64,000 nt of DNA, from assembly GCA_033807695.1 (NCBI GenBank), contig CM066304.1:3472001-3536000 (forward strand), in the 5' to 3' direction. The notes under the pieces are model-generated. The model ran no database searches. It was given only the letters and a program-made list of their open reading frames with translations, and was not told the DNA's origin. Origin of the DNA: Daedaleopsis sinensis (Eukaryota; Basidiomycota; Agaricomycetes; Polyporales; Polyporaceae). This document shows positions 20,271-31,950 of the stretch, one piece after another; positions within the stretch are counted from its first letter, which is position 1, and every line of letters starts with the position of its first letter. Made by a program: the position numbers and the translations under genes.

Positions 20271-22302
20271 ATGGCTCCCATGAAGAGGAGCACGGTGCGG
20301 AAGGGTAAGCACTTCCTCAGCTATGTGTCCTGCAGCACGGCAGATCAGCCTTCGCGTGTCTTCGACCTTGGAGCCCAGGGCTGTGGTACGCGCTGCGGGA
20401 CGCCTAATGGCCTCATCATCCATGACTAACCCGCGTTTGTCCAAGGCCCGCTTATCGTCCCTTCTCTATCTCCCCTGCGATGCCCCGCGTCAGCTTCACT
20501 CGGCCGCACGGTAAGTCGTTAATATCATCAACACTTTGACTGATCTCACCCTTGCCCGCAGACACGTTCCGGGCGGGAGTTCTCCCCTTGGATGGTGGAA
20601 ATCGGAGCGCCGTACTATGCGCACCCGGACTTCGATTTGGAGGCCCGACTCAAGGAGGTCCGCGACGCACAGGAAGCCGCGCGCGCACTTGCCGAGTCTG
20701 GTGATGCCGGCGGCACAAGTGATCCCGACGAGCCGTCGCTACTTCCCGAGCACACGCCCGTCCCCGAGACCACCGAGGACCTAGACGCTCTCTACGCTGA
20801 CGCTCTTCGCGAGTGCGCCGCCCCAAATGCGGATGGAGTCTATGTCGCCGCCTCCGACACAGTCAACCCCGTCGATGTGCATTCCACCGACGATGCGCCC
20901 GCCAGATCGGCTGAGGTCCCAAAAGCCGTCGAACACATGCGCAAACACCGCAAGGCTCGCCGCCGCGCTAAGCGCGAGAAACAGGCAGCGGAGAATCCTG
21001 GCTCGAGCGGGTTCAAGAACGCCGCACTGAGGCACCTTCAAAACGCCTCCGCTTTGCAGACGGACGCCAGCGTCTCCGGGAAGCTGGCGTCCGACATCAC
21101 CACTGCCCCGCCCGTCGCCGCTCCCATCCAAACCGACGCCTCGCTCGCCATGACCGACGTCCCGGTCACCGCAAATGCTTTCACCGCCAAGGTTTACGAG
21201 CAGAACGACGAAGACCGCCGCAACATTCCTGTCGAAACGCTACGCTGTCAGGAAGGATGGCAGTACATTGAATGGGCTGGACGGTGCGTCACCCTACCCC
21301 CCGTCGTGTTATGCTCGCTCCCCCAGCTCATCGCACGTGCGCCCGCAGTACGTGCCATGCGTTGCTAGACAAGAACAGATTCACGATCGGGGAACTCGCC
21401 GGCCAACCGAAGTGGGGCAACATCAACGACCCCGTCATCAAGATCTTCGAGACCACGCGATCCGCGTACTCATTCAGCAAAGGTCAACGCGAATCTCGTC
21501 GGGGCAAGTTTCCATCCATTGCTAGCGGAATTTCCTTTGGAGGAGGCCAGAAGGTGAGCCTCGTTCTCGTCTTCGTCCATGGAGTAAAGTCACAGCGGCT
21601 CCATCGTAGCGCGTCGGCAACTTGGCGCACTCCCCGCACAACCAGGCCGTATGGAATGCCTTGAAGAAGCTCGAACCCATCCAGAGAGTAGCCAATTTCG
21701 CGAATTGTGAGTGTAATCATTATACACCGTCTCGCCTGCATATTTGACTCACCTCGAGAACGACAGACTCTTTCAGATCGTTCTTCCCAGATGTACATAG
21801 ATTCTACGGTACTACACTCGACTTGCTGTGCGCGAGAGACTCTACGCTACAGCGCAACTTCAAAGGCAATGTCTTCGCCGCCATGAGCTTAAACCTCGGC
21901 CTGCAGGCTATCTCTTACGTGCATACTGATCACCTCAACCTCGCGCATGGCTTGTGTGCAATTACTGCCGTCGGCGACTACGACCCCGTTGCAGGCGGTC
22001 ATCTTGTGCTTTGGGACCTCCGTATGATTATAGAGTTTCCCCCCGGCAGTACGATCATCATACCCTCCGCCATACTACTCCATTCGAATACTGCGTTGGG
22101 GTCCGCTACTGAGCGACGATATGCGCTAGTCCAGTACTCAGCTGGAGGTCTGTTTCGTTGGGTCGAGTGCGACTTCCAGACTCAGAAGAGCTTCTTCGCG
22201 GCCGGGCGGGAGTTCGTGCAGACAGGGCAGCAGAGATGGGCACGAGGGATAGCGATGTTCAGCAAATGGGCAGACCTCCAGAACCAGTTTCAAAAAGGGT
22301 AG
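20271..22302 (+). CDS. TET/JBP-like 2-oxoglutarate/Fe(II)-dependent dioxygenase
   Basis: The gene starts at ATG 20271 in a short basic exon and continues through GT-AG introns to a TAG at 22300. The N-terminal half is low-complexity and charged. The C-terminal half is a double-stranded beta-helix domain with a predicted facial triad: His and Asp in HTD (21922-21930) and a distal His in LLHSN (22081-22083). The 2-oxoglutarate-binding Arg is in ERRYA (22114-22119). Motifs GGHLVLWDL, IEFPPGSTIIIPSA and YSAGGLFRWV match the expanded Agaricomycete TET/JBP-type family. Known members oxidise 5-methylpyrimidines in DNA, and published work (Iyer and colleagues, 2014) links fungal TET/JBP genes with KDZ transposons. 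The reaction here is inferred. Confidence 0.78.
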
Positions 22303-22482
22303 AATAGCATTAGCTGGACGTTGGCCTGAGTTCGTACTACATGCATATTGTGCTTGAAATATACTTTGATCTCTGATATCATATTCACCTGTTCTATTGG
22401 CTGGAGAACTAACATAGTCGACGTGTACACTAATAGGATTCTATGTAGCTACTTACTTTGAAACACTAAATCTATGCGCGCA

Positions 22483-22550
22483 GTCTTAAGACGCGAACGC
22501 GCGGCTGCGAGCCAGCCCAGCCACTTCAGACCTGCGACTCGTCTTAAGAC
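22483..22550. repeat. Pair of GTCTTAAGAC palindromes
   Basis: The perfect 10-bp palindrome GTCTTAAGAC occurs at 22483-22492 and 22541-22550, upstream of the gene starting at 22650. The spacing and position suggest protein-binding sites, but this is not established. Confidence 0.45.
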
Positions 22551-22649
22551 ACTGGGCTTGTCCTATCCAGTGTCTAACATCATCGGCCTTCCACGCTGCT
22601 TCTTTCTACTACTCCCCGTGCTTCCTCCCTTTGAACTCGTCTCGCCTCT

Positions 22650-23485
22650 ATGCACACCTCTGCGTCCGACGCATCTACCACACCCTCAGTACTCTATCCC
22701 GATCAGCCCGCAGATATGAAGAAGCTCCAGCGACAGGCTCGCAACAAACGATACTACGAAAAGATTCGAAAGCAACTGTGCGTGTCCGGCTGATTGTTCC
22801 ACACCACAGCATTACTTATTCAATATCTACGCGGACGACTAGGCTACAGCAATCGTCGACAGAGGGCGAGATGTCCTCAGAACAATCCGATCCCAAACAG
22901 GATCCGCATGCCTCAAATCCACCGTCGTCTCCACCCGGGGATTGTGCTAGAATCTCTCCGCCGACTAGTACTGGGGAGCAGAGTTCGTTCCCATCATATC
23001 ATCGGGCCAGTGGGACAGCGCGATCCGGGAGGTGAGCTACATTCCCTTCAACGTGGTGCGACTATTCTGTTAATACCCAGCGCGATGAAAACAGCGCGGA
23101 CGTCTATCGCACCCCTGTGAAACTCCTTCCTAGCCCCAACGCCGGTGACTGGAACCTGGTTGTGGCTCTCAACCACGCCCTAGCGTCTTGGGGTTACACA
23201 GAATATCTCAGCACGTTCTCGGACGACCTCGATCGTGAGTTCACTGAAGTTCTCGCGCTGAGCTTCGACCGTCGAGTGTGGGCCAAGGAGAAGGAGCAGT
23301 GGATCATCGCCGGGGACGCGATACTCGAGCAGATATCAGATATGCTTTTCGGGAAGTTCACAGAGACGATGTCTGTGGGGGAGGGCAGACTCTGGTGGAA
23401 GACGCTGACGACAGTTGCATACAAAGTCATGTATATGATCGCCGCATTCGAGGCGCGTTGCGACATGTACCTCCATGGTGCATAG
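22650..23485 (+). CDS. Uncharacterised protein, about three or more exons
   Basis: ATG 22650 opens an exon ending in a basic segment (MKKLQRQARNKRYYEKIRKQ), followed by a GT-AG intron. Later exons include one starting after an AG near 22971 (YWGAEFVPII), then the last exon, reading from about 23083 through GDWNLVVALNHALASWGY to a TAG at 23483. I do not recognise the family. The basic N-terminus and position downstream of the KDZ/dioxygenase pair suggest a transposon-associated gene. The central exons are uncertain. Confidence 0.5.
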
Positions 23486-24734
23486 TTAAAATGTTATGAC
23501 TCGGTTATCACTTGGAAACCTCCCTGCCATGCACCTGTGACGTTTGAATCTACTTGATAGTATACAGTGCGACGCTCACTCCACGCATGTCCTCCCGGAA
23601 TAAGCGTTGCAGCTCGAGAGAAAGTGGGCCGGATTTGAAAGCGGACAGTACAGAAAACGCGGATAAGTCAGCCTCAGTTCAGCTGGTCATGTCCGAGATA
23701 TGACAGACGTACCCACTTGGACGATGTCCAGCGCTATCACATGCCCACAGCATTGTATCAAGGGCTCCAGACCTCGTACAGGCGTGTTTTCTGGGCCCTG
23801 TTTCTGTGTCTGATATATGAGCGCATGATCCAATGATAAGACGTCTCATGGCCCCTGTACCGACTCGGATGCGTTCGTCATTGGCCGACGGCGCATGCTG
23901 GTCCCCATCGTTCACTGGTATCTGCAGCGTACGAAGAGACTGGACTGTCCTGACGTGTAACGACAAGAGTACGGCGACTCGGAGGTCCGTACTGGGCTGA
24001 CTGGGGGCACGGCATCGAAGGGAACTTGTCTGGGCTGGGTGGAAAGGTTAGCACCTCAGAAATTCTCTGATCGTGATCGTGAGGGACGCACCGTCGCGTC
24101 GGATCTTATGAAGTGAGGCAGTCCCGCCTACCGCGGTGGGGCGCCCGTCCCGTCGCCGTCTGCATTGACCCGTATGGCAGTAAGAGCAAGTACTGTCGCA
24201 CATAGTACGCTTTCTTACTCGCAGGCTGTCCATTAATGTGAATAGTCAGGTTTCACAAGTGCTCGCGACGCACTCTACATCATATGAATATGAGACTATG
24301 GGCCCGCAAGACATCAGAACGTACCGCATATTACTTGTACCGACGCTCGGCCTGCCAGTGGCTTGTCACGAGCGCCGATTCAGACTAGAGTGGCATGTAC
24401 AAAAAAGGGGGTCAGTGTGGCTTCTTTACTTGCTGCAGAGCAGTTGTACTTGCACTTTGTCGCAGTGATGCTACGCGCAGAAGCGTCGCAAGCCTTACTG
24501 AGCATTTGAAGTGGAAGATTTAGAGGGAGGGAGGAAGAGATCGACGCTAGTGGTGGGCTTGCGTACGGCGCGGTCGGGTATATTCTTTCTCGGCTACGTG
24601 ACGCGTGAGTTACGCTAGTCACACCGTACCCCGTCACGCTTGAGGCCAATAATTATCCCTACTCCCCATCGCGCCCCCCTCCAAAACACCCCACGCATTG
24701 TGATTATCTCTCCTTCTCGTACACTACACCGACC
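23486..24734. other. Intergenic, no gene recognised
   Basis: Only short open frames without intron-supported extensions were seen, and no RNA gene or repeat was recognised. The last 100 bp are pyrimidine-rich and probably form the leader of the next gene. Confidence 0.4.
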
Positions 24735-26574
24735 ATGGATTCCGCCCTCAACCACCTCCAGTTTTTCCAAGTGGAGGCTGAGCCGAGCACACCTCCGCCC
24801 CAGCCCACGAACGCCGAGCGCCGAAGGAAGCAGAAGCAGCCCAAGGGCGGCAAACCTGGCAATCCTGGGCACTTTCATGGCGCCCGCGACGTGTTCCTCG
24901 CCGAGTACCTCCCCGCCTTCATCGAGCTCAAGGGCGCCCACCGCACCACTCAAAAGGCGTTCTGGAAAGCCCTCTATGCCCGCTACTGGGATCACTTCCC
25001 CTGGTACTTCGAGCTAGACGAAGACCCAAGCACGACGATCCGGGAACCCCCTTTGGAGACAGAGGCCGTGTTGGTGCAGAAGGGCGACGTCATCGATCTA
25101 ACTCAAGAGGTGCGTGATACTGCGTGCTTTCCTTGTAGAGTGCTGCTAACTCTTACCTAGCGTATTCGAGGCCATCTCCGGTATCTTCGGCAGCACCATC
25201 TCAAGCACCACCGCAACCCGTTCAGCGTCTTCTTCAAGGGGCTGTCAAAACGTTCCCAAGAGACTGTCCTCCCTCGTAAGCTCGCCGACTGGCAATTCTA
25301 CATGGGCAAGGTGTCCGATCGCATCGAACCCATTTTCGAAGACCGTTGGGCGACTGCAGGCCTCCCCGACGGCCACAAGCTCGCTTTCCGGGGACAAATC
25401 GCGAGGGAGCTGTTGGCCCAGGAGACTCCCGACTACCGGGCCGCTCTTCACGCCGAGCTGGAGGAGCTCCATGCCTTGGACGTCGCCGAGGTCAACGCGG
25501 AGGCAGAAGCGGCAATGACCACGCCGCCAGCAGCCGAGCAGGCTCAGTATGTCTTCCCCATGCTCGTGACAGATTTGAGATGCTAATCACCATGTTTAGG
25601 GCTCGCGAGCTTCTCGCCGGGATCGTTCAACCGCTCCTGGAGATGATCCGCCAAAAGACTGGATACTATGTCACCTTGTTTGCGGGCATCGCGAACTCGG
25701 ACGCGACGAACCCGCGCGAATTCGACATCAAAATGTTAGTGTACTCGTACTATACTCTGCAGCCTATCTAACGCACTTCTAGTATCACCGCAGGCAAAAC
25801 CGACGGTGTTCTCCCACTCCCTTGGCATCTGTGCGAAAAGGAGCGATTCCGGAGCGACGCAATGGGGTCGTTTACGCGCTTCCTCATGCAGACCACCGGT
25901 GAGCGGCTTCCTTACTATTCGTCAAGCTTAATAACTTACCATTACATGGAACTACAGAGTACAAGCACCGTCACGGGGCTCAAACGTCGGCCAATACGCC
26001 CATCGCCGGTCCGAGCCGCGCCGCGACGCGGTCCTCTTCGTCTACACCGCAAGTCGCAGTGCCGACAATGAACACCGCGCCTCCCCCGACGACTACTGCC
26101 CCTGCGACGACGAGCCACACACTGCGGACGAGCACCAGCACGGAGACGTCGACCAGCACGGCGGCGACATCGACCCTGAGCACGGCGGCGGCGTCGACCA
26201 GCACAGCGACGACGGTACCCAACAGCATCCCCCCCACGACAAGCAGCGCACCCGCCAGTGGTAGCATCGCCGCGCGCGGTAAGAGAGGTCCGCTAGCGAG
26301 CAAGGCAAAGACCGCGAGGAAGGCGGTGACCGACGCGCCTGCTGCTCGCACGCTACGCCCTCGCAAGCCCCCAACTGCCAAAGGCAAAGAGGTCGCGCGA
26401 CCGCGCGTGGGATCTGACACAGAATCTTCCGACTCCGAGTCGTCGTACAAGGGGTCCTCCGAGTCGAGCGACTCGGAAGACTCCTCGGACGATGGAGACA
26501 ACGCCACACCGAGCACGGCGGAGGACAAGGTCGACAAGACCCCCGCCATCGAAGCTCACGCAGCTCGTGGTGTG
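24735..26574 (+). CDS. Uncharacterised multi-exon protein, C-terminus fused to an amidase remnant
   Basis: ATG 24735 starts a basic N-terminal region followed by ARDVFLAEYLPAF and YWDHFPWYFELDEDP, a pattern seen in many Agaricomycete hypothetical proteins. Introns with GT-AG ends are visible near 25110-25160, 25546-25600, 25735-25782 and 25899-25959. The last exon is a long threonine/serine-rich tract, then basic and acidic-serine (DSESSYKGSSESSDSEDSSDD) tracts typical of nuclear proteins. No stop follows these tracts: the frame passes into amidase-like sequence at about 26575. The original C-terminus has therefore probably been lost. Function is unknown. Confidence 0.6.
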
Positions 26575-27500
26575 GCGCTGCGTGCGCTGACCATCTCCGT
26601 CGTCCGTCGCGCGCAGGAACCGGGCGTGTCCTCGCTGCTCATGGGCCCCTGGCTGTACGGTGCGTACTACGTGGGGCGTCGACGGCGTCCGTCTGTCAGC
26701 CGTAGGCGAGAGATTAACGTTTTGACATGTGACGCGGGCCCCTCCGTGTTCTTCTTCACTTCTGGCAGGCTGGGTGCGCAACTCCGTCGCGTGGGTGCTA
26801 GGGAGGGTCCTCAGGGATCCGAAGCTCGCGGGGACGCTGCGCGCCGCGTCGTGCAGGTCCGTGCACCAGTTCCACAAGCTCGTGCAGCAGCGGGACGAGT
26901 ATAGCCGCATGTTCTACCGGGAGGTGAGCTGTCCGGTGTCCGCCCGACCGCCCCAATGCCCACGACGCGCTTTCCCCCCCTCTCTCCCTAGGTCTGGGAC
27001 AAGCACCGGCTGGACGGCATCATCGCGCCGGTGCTCGCGCTGCCCGCCCTCCCCCACGAGTGAGCCCCGCCTCCCCTTCTACCGCTTCTCCGAGACGCTC
27101 ACCCGCCCGTACAGCTCGTGCCAGTACCTGTGCTCGCTCGCGTGCGCGACGCTCCTATACAACGTCGTCGACAGCCCCGTCGGCGTCGTCCCGGACACGC
27201 ACGTGCGGACCACGGACGTGCCGACGACGGAGTGGACGGACGCGGGCGCTGGCGCGGGGCGCTGGCGCGGGGCACGGCTCGCCGCTCGTCGAGCGCATGC
27301 TCTACGGCAGTCCGGACGCGCGCGGGATCGGCCGCGGCGGGTTCTACGACGCGAACAAGATGGCCGGGCTCCCCGTTGGGGTGCAGCTCGTCAGGCGGCG
27401 CTGGGAGGAGGAAAGGGTCGTGGAGATGATGAAGGTGCTCGACAGCGCGCTCGGGCCGCGGCCGTTTGGCCCGCTCAGCTGGAGCGAGCAGCGGAAGTGA
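26575..27500 (+). pseudogene. 3' fragment of a FAAH-like amidase, frameshifted
   Basis: Exons separated by GT-AG introns encode the C-terminal amidase region and match the 3' part of the amidase ending at 41966: WVRNSVAWVLGRVL, WDKHRLDGIIAPVLALPALPHE, LYNVVDSPVGVVP, MLYGS, MAGLPVGVQLV, RRWEEERVVEMMK. The N-terminal half with the catalytic Lys-Ser-Ser triad is absent. A 13-bp tandem duplication (unit CGCTGGCGCGGGG, around 27246-27271) shifts the frame just after the DAGAGAG segment. The exons after it continue in another frame to a TGA at 27498. The fragment is in frame with the upstream gene. Confidence 0.75.
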
Positions 27501-27797
27501 GCTGGCCGCTGCCGCTGCTGCGCCCGTCTCGGCCCCCGTCTGTGTTCTCGCGCGCTTTGATTGGTTACTGGGTATCCTTCTCCGCCTCCTCGATCCTGGT
27601 GCGTCTCTCCGGCTCCGAGTCTGCTCGCCGTCGCCGCCCCTTTGAGTTGAGACTGACGCGCCCCGTCTGTACAGGTTTAGCTATCCCGCTCACATCGCCT
27701 ACGCCCCACGATTTTACCTTACGCGTGTATAATCCCGCCTCCGGGTCCAGCCTACACACCCGCTATACGACCTCGACTGGCCCGGACTGCTGCCCCC

Positions 27798-27833
27798 TCC
27801 CCGTCCCCGTCCCCGTCCCCGTCCCCGTCCCCG
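27798..27833. repeat. TCCCCG hexanucleotide microsatellite
   Basis: Six copies of TCCCCG lie in tandem downstream of the amidase fragment. Confidence 0.85.
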
Positions 27834-29043
27834 CATCCACCCACTACTTACTACTGCTGCTGCTCCTGCTATTTGCTACTCCAGCGACGCCTTCGAATCT
27901 CCGGTCTGGACTTGAGCTCCCCTACGTACAGATGTAGTGTTTCGACAACAAACGACGAACATACACTGCAGATTCGCAGCATCCGCTCGGGCCCGTCTCG
28001 TCCGGATCGTGCACGCGGTGTGGGCGCGTGTGTACACGGGTCCGCCCGCGAATCGACTCGGACGATCGGGCGTACGTCGAGTAGACGTAGACAACAAGTC
28101 GCACTTCGAATTCGCGAGTCAGACAGGCTGGACATACAGTGCTCTGCTCGTCGGAAGCGTCGACGTCTGCCACTCCGTCTCGGCGGCCGCAGTCGATCGA
28201 GCTCGAGCTCGAGTTCTATATCCCCCGGGTCGGAGTCGCGAGCTTCGTGGACGTGTGCATACCAAGTAGATCTGCTGCTGCACTGTGCAGAGACATTGCT
28301 CGGGCGCCCGAGCTTCGAGAACGGCCGGAAAGCCTGCAGCGTTAGCTGTCAGTGTCCTTGCGAAGCCCCCGCCCCCTACGCCAGCGGGGCCCTCACTGGC
28401 AAGCATGGTAGAGAGCTGACGAGGACGGAGAGGAGCAGGGTGCGCGAGGACGGCGGCGCGTGTCGGAGGTGGCGTGGAGCCTTCGACTCCGACTCAATGC
28501 GGGGTAGCACATCCTAAGGCTCTTGTGTACTAGGTGAAGCCGCCCGGGGCGTTGAGTAGCTTTAGGATCTCGATCTGTCGATCTGACAAGCTGCTCCCAA
28601 GGAAGCTTAAGGAACAGTGGGCCATGCGCTTGAACCTTGTTTGACGGCTCGTCGGGTTTGCGGGAGGCAGCACATACTTCATGCTCAAACTTCAAGGAGG
28701 GTGTTGCTGGAGGGTGGGTCACCTCGCCATCGGGGCGGGAGACTCTGGCCCGGGTGCCACCAAATTTCGTGGCTGCCCTGGTATCGCGAGCGGAAGAGAG
28801 ATAGAGAGTCCATGATACACCGTGAATACTCTCCGGAGTGCGTAGACGGCCATACGAGAGGATTTCTCTGCTGTCTGGTGTATGCATTGACTCTCTATCG
28901 CTGCGCGTTTGGGACAAATTGATACATGACACTCAGAGTAGTACGGGGTAGGGTATTGATACAGACGTTTACGACTGAGATCGGAGAGGCCAACGACGGA
29001 GTTTCGATGCCAGTGCGTGAATTGAAGGGCAAGATGTGATGTC
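27834..29043. other. Intergenic, no gene recognised
   Basis: Several overlapping open frames occur on both strands, but none has recognisable domains or intron support. They appear to reflect GC content. Confidence 0.4.
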
Positions 29044-29633
29044 TCATGATGATGGGGCTGTAAATGAGCAATGAGGACACTGAGTGGCATAGAATCCAGC
29101 AAGGAGACTCGGCATACCGCGCGAGAACTGGAGGTGGTACTTGTCTTTGTCTTGGGCGGGGGGGTTACTGAGACCGTGGTCGTACACGACATTGCAGTTA
29201 CTGGGATAGATTCTCCCGCCGACGCGGCCGCCGCTGTGACAGTCGTTCAGGAGGGTCTGGAGGTACCCGCCGCAGTGGACGCCGGCGGAGAGCTGAGAGT
29301 TAGCCCTGCCGCAAACGTCGACCTTGCATGTGTGGACGGTGACGAGGGTCCTGCAGTGGGAGCCGTACTTGTTGTTTTGGAAGCAGTTGGAGTTGATCTT
29401 TTTGAGAGCCTCTTGGCAGTCGGCCATGTTCGGGCTCCCGAGGCTCGTCTCGCATATTGGACCAACGTTGTCGTTTTTGTCGCAGTCTGCGAGGGTGGGA
29501 GGTGAGTTAGTGTCATCTGTGGGGAGGAGGCCCGTGTGGGATGTCGAGAAGACTCACTGCGTTCGACCAGCGAGGCACCTTGGGCGACTAGGGCCATAGC
29601 AATCACAATGACGGCCGAAAGCTTGGGCATCAT
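29044..29633 (-). CDS. Small secreted cysteine-rich protein, copy 1
   Basis: Exon 1 encodes a signal peptide-like N-terminus (MMPKLSAVIVIAMALVAQGA). A GT-AG intron (about 29490-29557) leads to exon 2. The mature protein has about ten cysteines and motifs ICETSLGSPNM-DC, CKVDVCG, CGGYLQTLLN-C and VGGRIYP. It is closely related to the protein at 32829-33336. The layout recalls fungal effector-like secreted proteins of the Ecp2 or KP4 kind, but I cannot assign a family. A Y3-like glycan-binding fold is another possibility. Relative to copy 2 it has an extended C-terminus with two extra cysteines. Confidence 0.75.
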
Positions 29634-29805
29634 GATGGGCAGCGAGAGGTTGGGAGAGGTCGAGGGATATTGAGGTGGGGAGAAGTTGACAAATGGCGGT
29701 TGCTCATCGACGACTCGTCTTTTATGATCTCAGGCAGCGACGATGCGTGTGAGTTATCCAGTGTAACATTGATCAACACCGGGAAGGTTTTCAGAGATTA
29801 TGGCA

Positions 29806-29887
29806 GACCATCATGTCCCGAAACGCGAACGTTATGACGTACAGCCGACCATCATGTCCCGAAACGCGAACGTTATGACGTACAGCC
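29806..29887. repeat. 41-bp perfect tandem duplication upstream of secreted protein copy 1
   Basis: The 41-bp unit occurs at 29806-29846 and 29847-29887 without visible differences. It lies about 170-250 bp upstream of the start codon at 29633. A single diverged relative lies upstream of copy 2 (about 33525-33575). Confidence 0.85.
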
Positions 29888-30594
29888 GGTCGCGTTTGAA
29901 GCGAGCCGGGAGAGCTCGGGAGAGTGGGCTGGAATAAGTCCGCATTGTAACTCTAACGTAATTACAGTACGCGCGAACTCTAAGATCTATGTACCGTAAA
30001 GAACTGCTAGACGTATCGAATACCAGCGCAGAACTACATGATGCTCATCACCGGGTGTAGAGTCTGAGGCACAACATTGAGCGCGTGGGTTATCCGTGTC
30101 GTCAGCCTGGCTCCGATATGTACGGTCTAAGTACTAGTAGTAGACTGAAACGGTGTACTATGCTGCCAGTGGGGCAGTCTTAGAGCTCAGTGGAAGCTGA
30201 CCGCGGTAACCAGCGTTCTGGATAGTAGACCGTTATCACTTTATGGATTGTGAGGCTCACTGACATGGATGCTTGAATGACAACTCGTCTCAGCCTCAAT
30301 TGGCGTGCCAGGCGCTCGAAGTTCTGACGGGGATCATCCGTGTTTGCGGGAAATAGCACTTGAGGGAGATTGGGGCCAGGGATTACATACCTTCAAATCT
30401 TCACCTTCGGCGCGAGAGACTTGGTACGATCCTTCGCTGTTGCATTCAGTGATGAAGAGTGATAGAAGGAATACAGTTTCACAGCCCTATTGTATGGCTA
30501 TCGCGAGAGAGTTTATGTCACATCACAGTGTATGAAAGCCATACGTGCCCATCATGCCTGCAAACTGTCGATTCAAAACACGTCTGCACACAGT
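29888..30594. other. Intergenic, no gene recognised
   Basis: No open frame with gene-like features and no RNA gene were recognised. The stretch separates the promoter of secreted protein copy 1 from the 3' end of the reductase. Confidence 0.4.
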
Positions 30595-31950
30595 TCAGGC
30601 GGTCTCCTGTGGACGGACAATCAACTTGACCCCGCTGACTTGGCCGCTTCCAATGCGGTCGCACCCCGCTGGAACCGCCGCAAGGCCCCCAGGGAGGACC
30701 TCGATCCTGTTCGGCTAGTCCGCGCAAGCGCACCGTCAGCTGATGTCTCGCGCACGGAGCGTAAGTCTAGTCAAGGATGCTCACCACGATGACCCCCGTG
30801 CGCAGCCATTCCGTCAGCCTCTTGTACACCTCCACGCCGAGAGCCTGGTTTCCGGGCAGCCCGAGGCCCGCAAACGGCTTCGCGATCTTCTTCGGGGCGA
30901 GCCCGGCCTCCTTGTCGCGCGCGATCTTCGCGTCGAGGGCCGTCGTGCGCGGGTCGGTGACGACGAGCGCGCCCCCAGGGGCGAGTGCGTCGTACGCAAT
31001 GTGGTGCGCGGACCCGTCAAACGCTATGGCGTTGTACGCATACACGATCGGCTGCCCGCCCGTGAGCTCTGGGAGCGCGGCGAGGATCGTCTCGGACGGG
31101 AGCGAGCGGTCGACGACGTGCGTCGCGCCGATGGACTTGAGGAACTCCGTGTGCTTCAGGGAGGACGTCGCGATGATGGGCGAGAAGCCCTGCAACTTCG
31201 CTACCTGGATGGCTGTAGCGCGGACTGGGTCAGAGACAGCCTAAAGTGACAGAGAGATGGAGCGCGGCGCTCAGCGGCTGAGGGACTTACCGTACTGTCC
31301 GACAGAGGACGAGCCTCCGATCACGAGTGCTGCCTGGCCGACGTATTTCGTGAGCCCGTCTTCCTCCCAGGGTGCGGCGAGGTCGACGGAGTTCGCCATG
31401 GGGTGGTGGCTCCAGATCCCGGTGAGGACCGTGCTCAGTCCGAACGGAACGGACGCCGCCTGGTCGAAAGAGAGGTTGTCCGGAATCTGCACGCCGGCCG
31501 CAGTGTCAGTGTCCAGCCCGAGGCGTATGGCGTCGACGAACCCCTATCTTCGCGACATTAACCGCGGGCACGACGTTGTAGTGCTTGAAGGTGGCCTGGC
31601 GGGGGGCAAACCCTCCCGGGAAGAGACTAGTTGAGCACTGTTAGCACATGTAGACAACCGCAGTACGGTGACCGCGACGCTCACACTCTGTCACCTTTCG
31701 CGACGTTCGTCACTTCAGCTCCGACCTCCTCGACGACGCCAGCGCCGTCCATGCCGCCGATGAAGGGGTACTCCGTAATAAATGGAGGCGCCAACTTCTG
31801 GACAGCCCAGTCGGCGGGGTTGAGGGCGGCGGACATGATCTTGATGAGCACTTCCTGCGGGCCCGGGGTGGAAACAGGCCAATCTGTGACGAGCTTCCAG
31901 GGCTGCTTCGGCTCCGGGACCAAGAGTGCGCTCTGTGTGGACGGGGCCAT
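30595..31950 (-). CDS. MDR-type (zinc-independent ADH-like) enoyl/quinone reductase
   Basis: Start ATG 31950 opens MAPSTQSALLVPEP, then the GroES-like domain (GPQEVLIKIMSAALNPADW, PFIGGMDGAGVVEEVG). Later exons include the Rossmann part (PDNLSFDQAASVPFGL, ALVIGGSSSVGQYG in place of a canonical GxGxxG) and GATHVVDRS. The final short exon, after an intron near 30710-30776, restores the usual ending PNRIEVLPGGLAAVP to a TGA at 30595. Total length fits the family (about 350 aa). Catalytic zinc ligands are not seen, which fits trans-acting enoyl reductase/quinone reductase relatives. It would be NADPH-dependent; the substrate is unknown. A TATA box is likely near 32041-32047. Confidence 0.85.

Noticed and set aside
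16143..22480. Terminal inverted repeats for the KDZ/TET unit
   Set aside because: Comparing both outer flanks by eye gave only short chance matches, some in direct orientation.
27798..27833. TCCCCG array considered as a telomere-like repeat
   Set aside because: It does not match the fungal telomere unit and is only six copies long between genes.
26729..27937. 402-codon plus-strand frame
   Set aside because: It spans amidase introns and the frameshifting duplication and continues into unrelated downstream sequence.
27873..28517. 214-codon plus-strand frame
   Set aside because: Arginine/serine-biased composition, no domain, no intron support, and overlapping frames on both strands.
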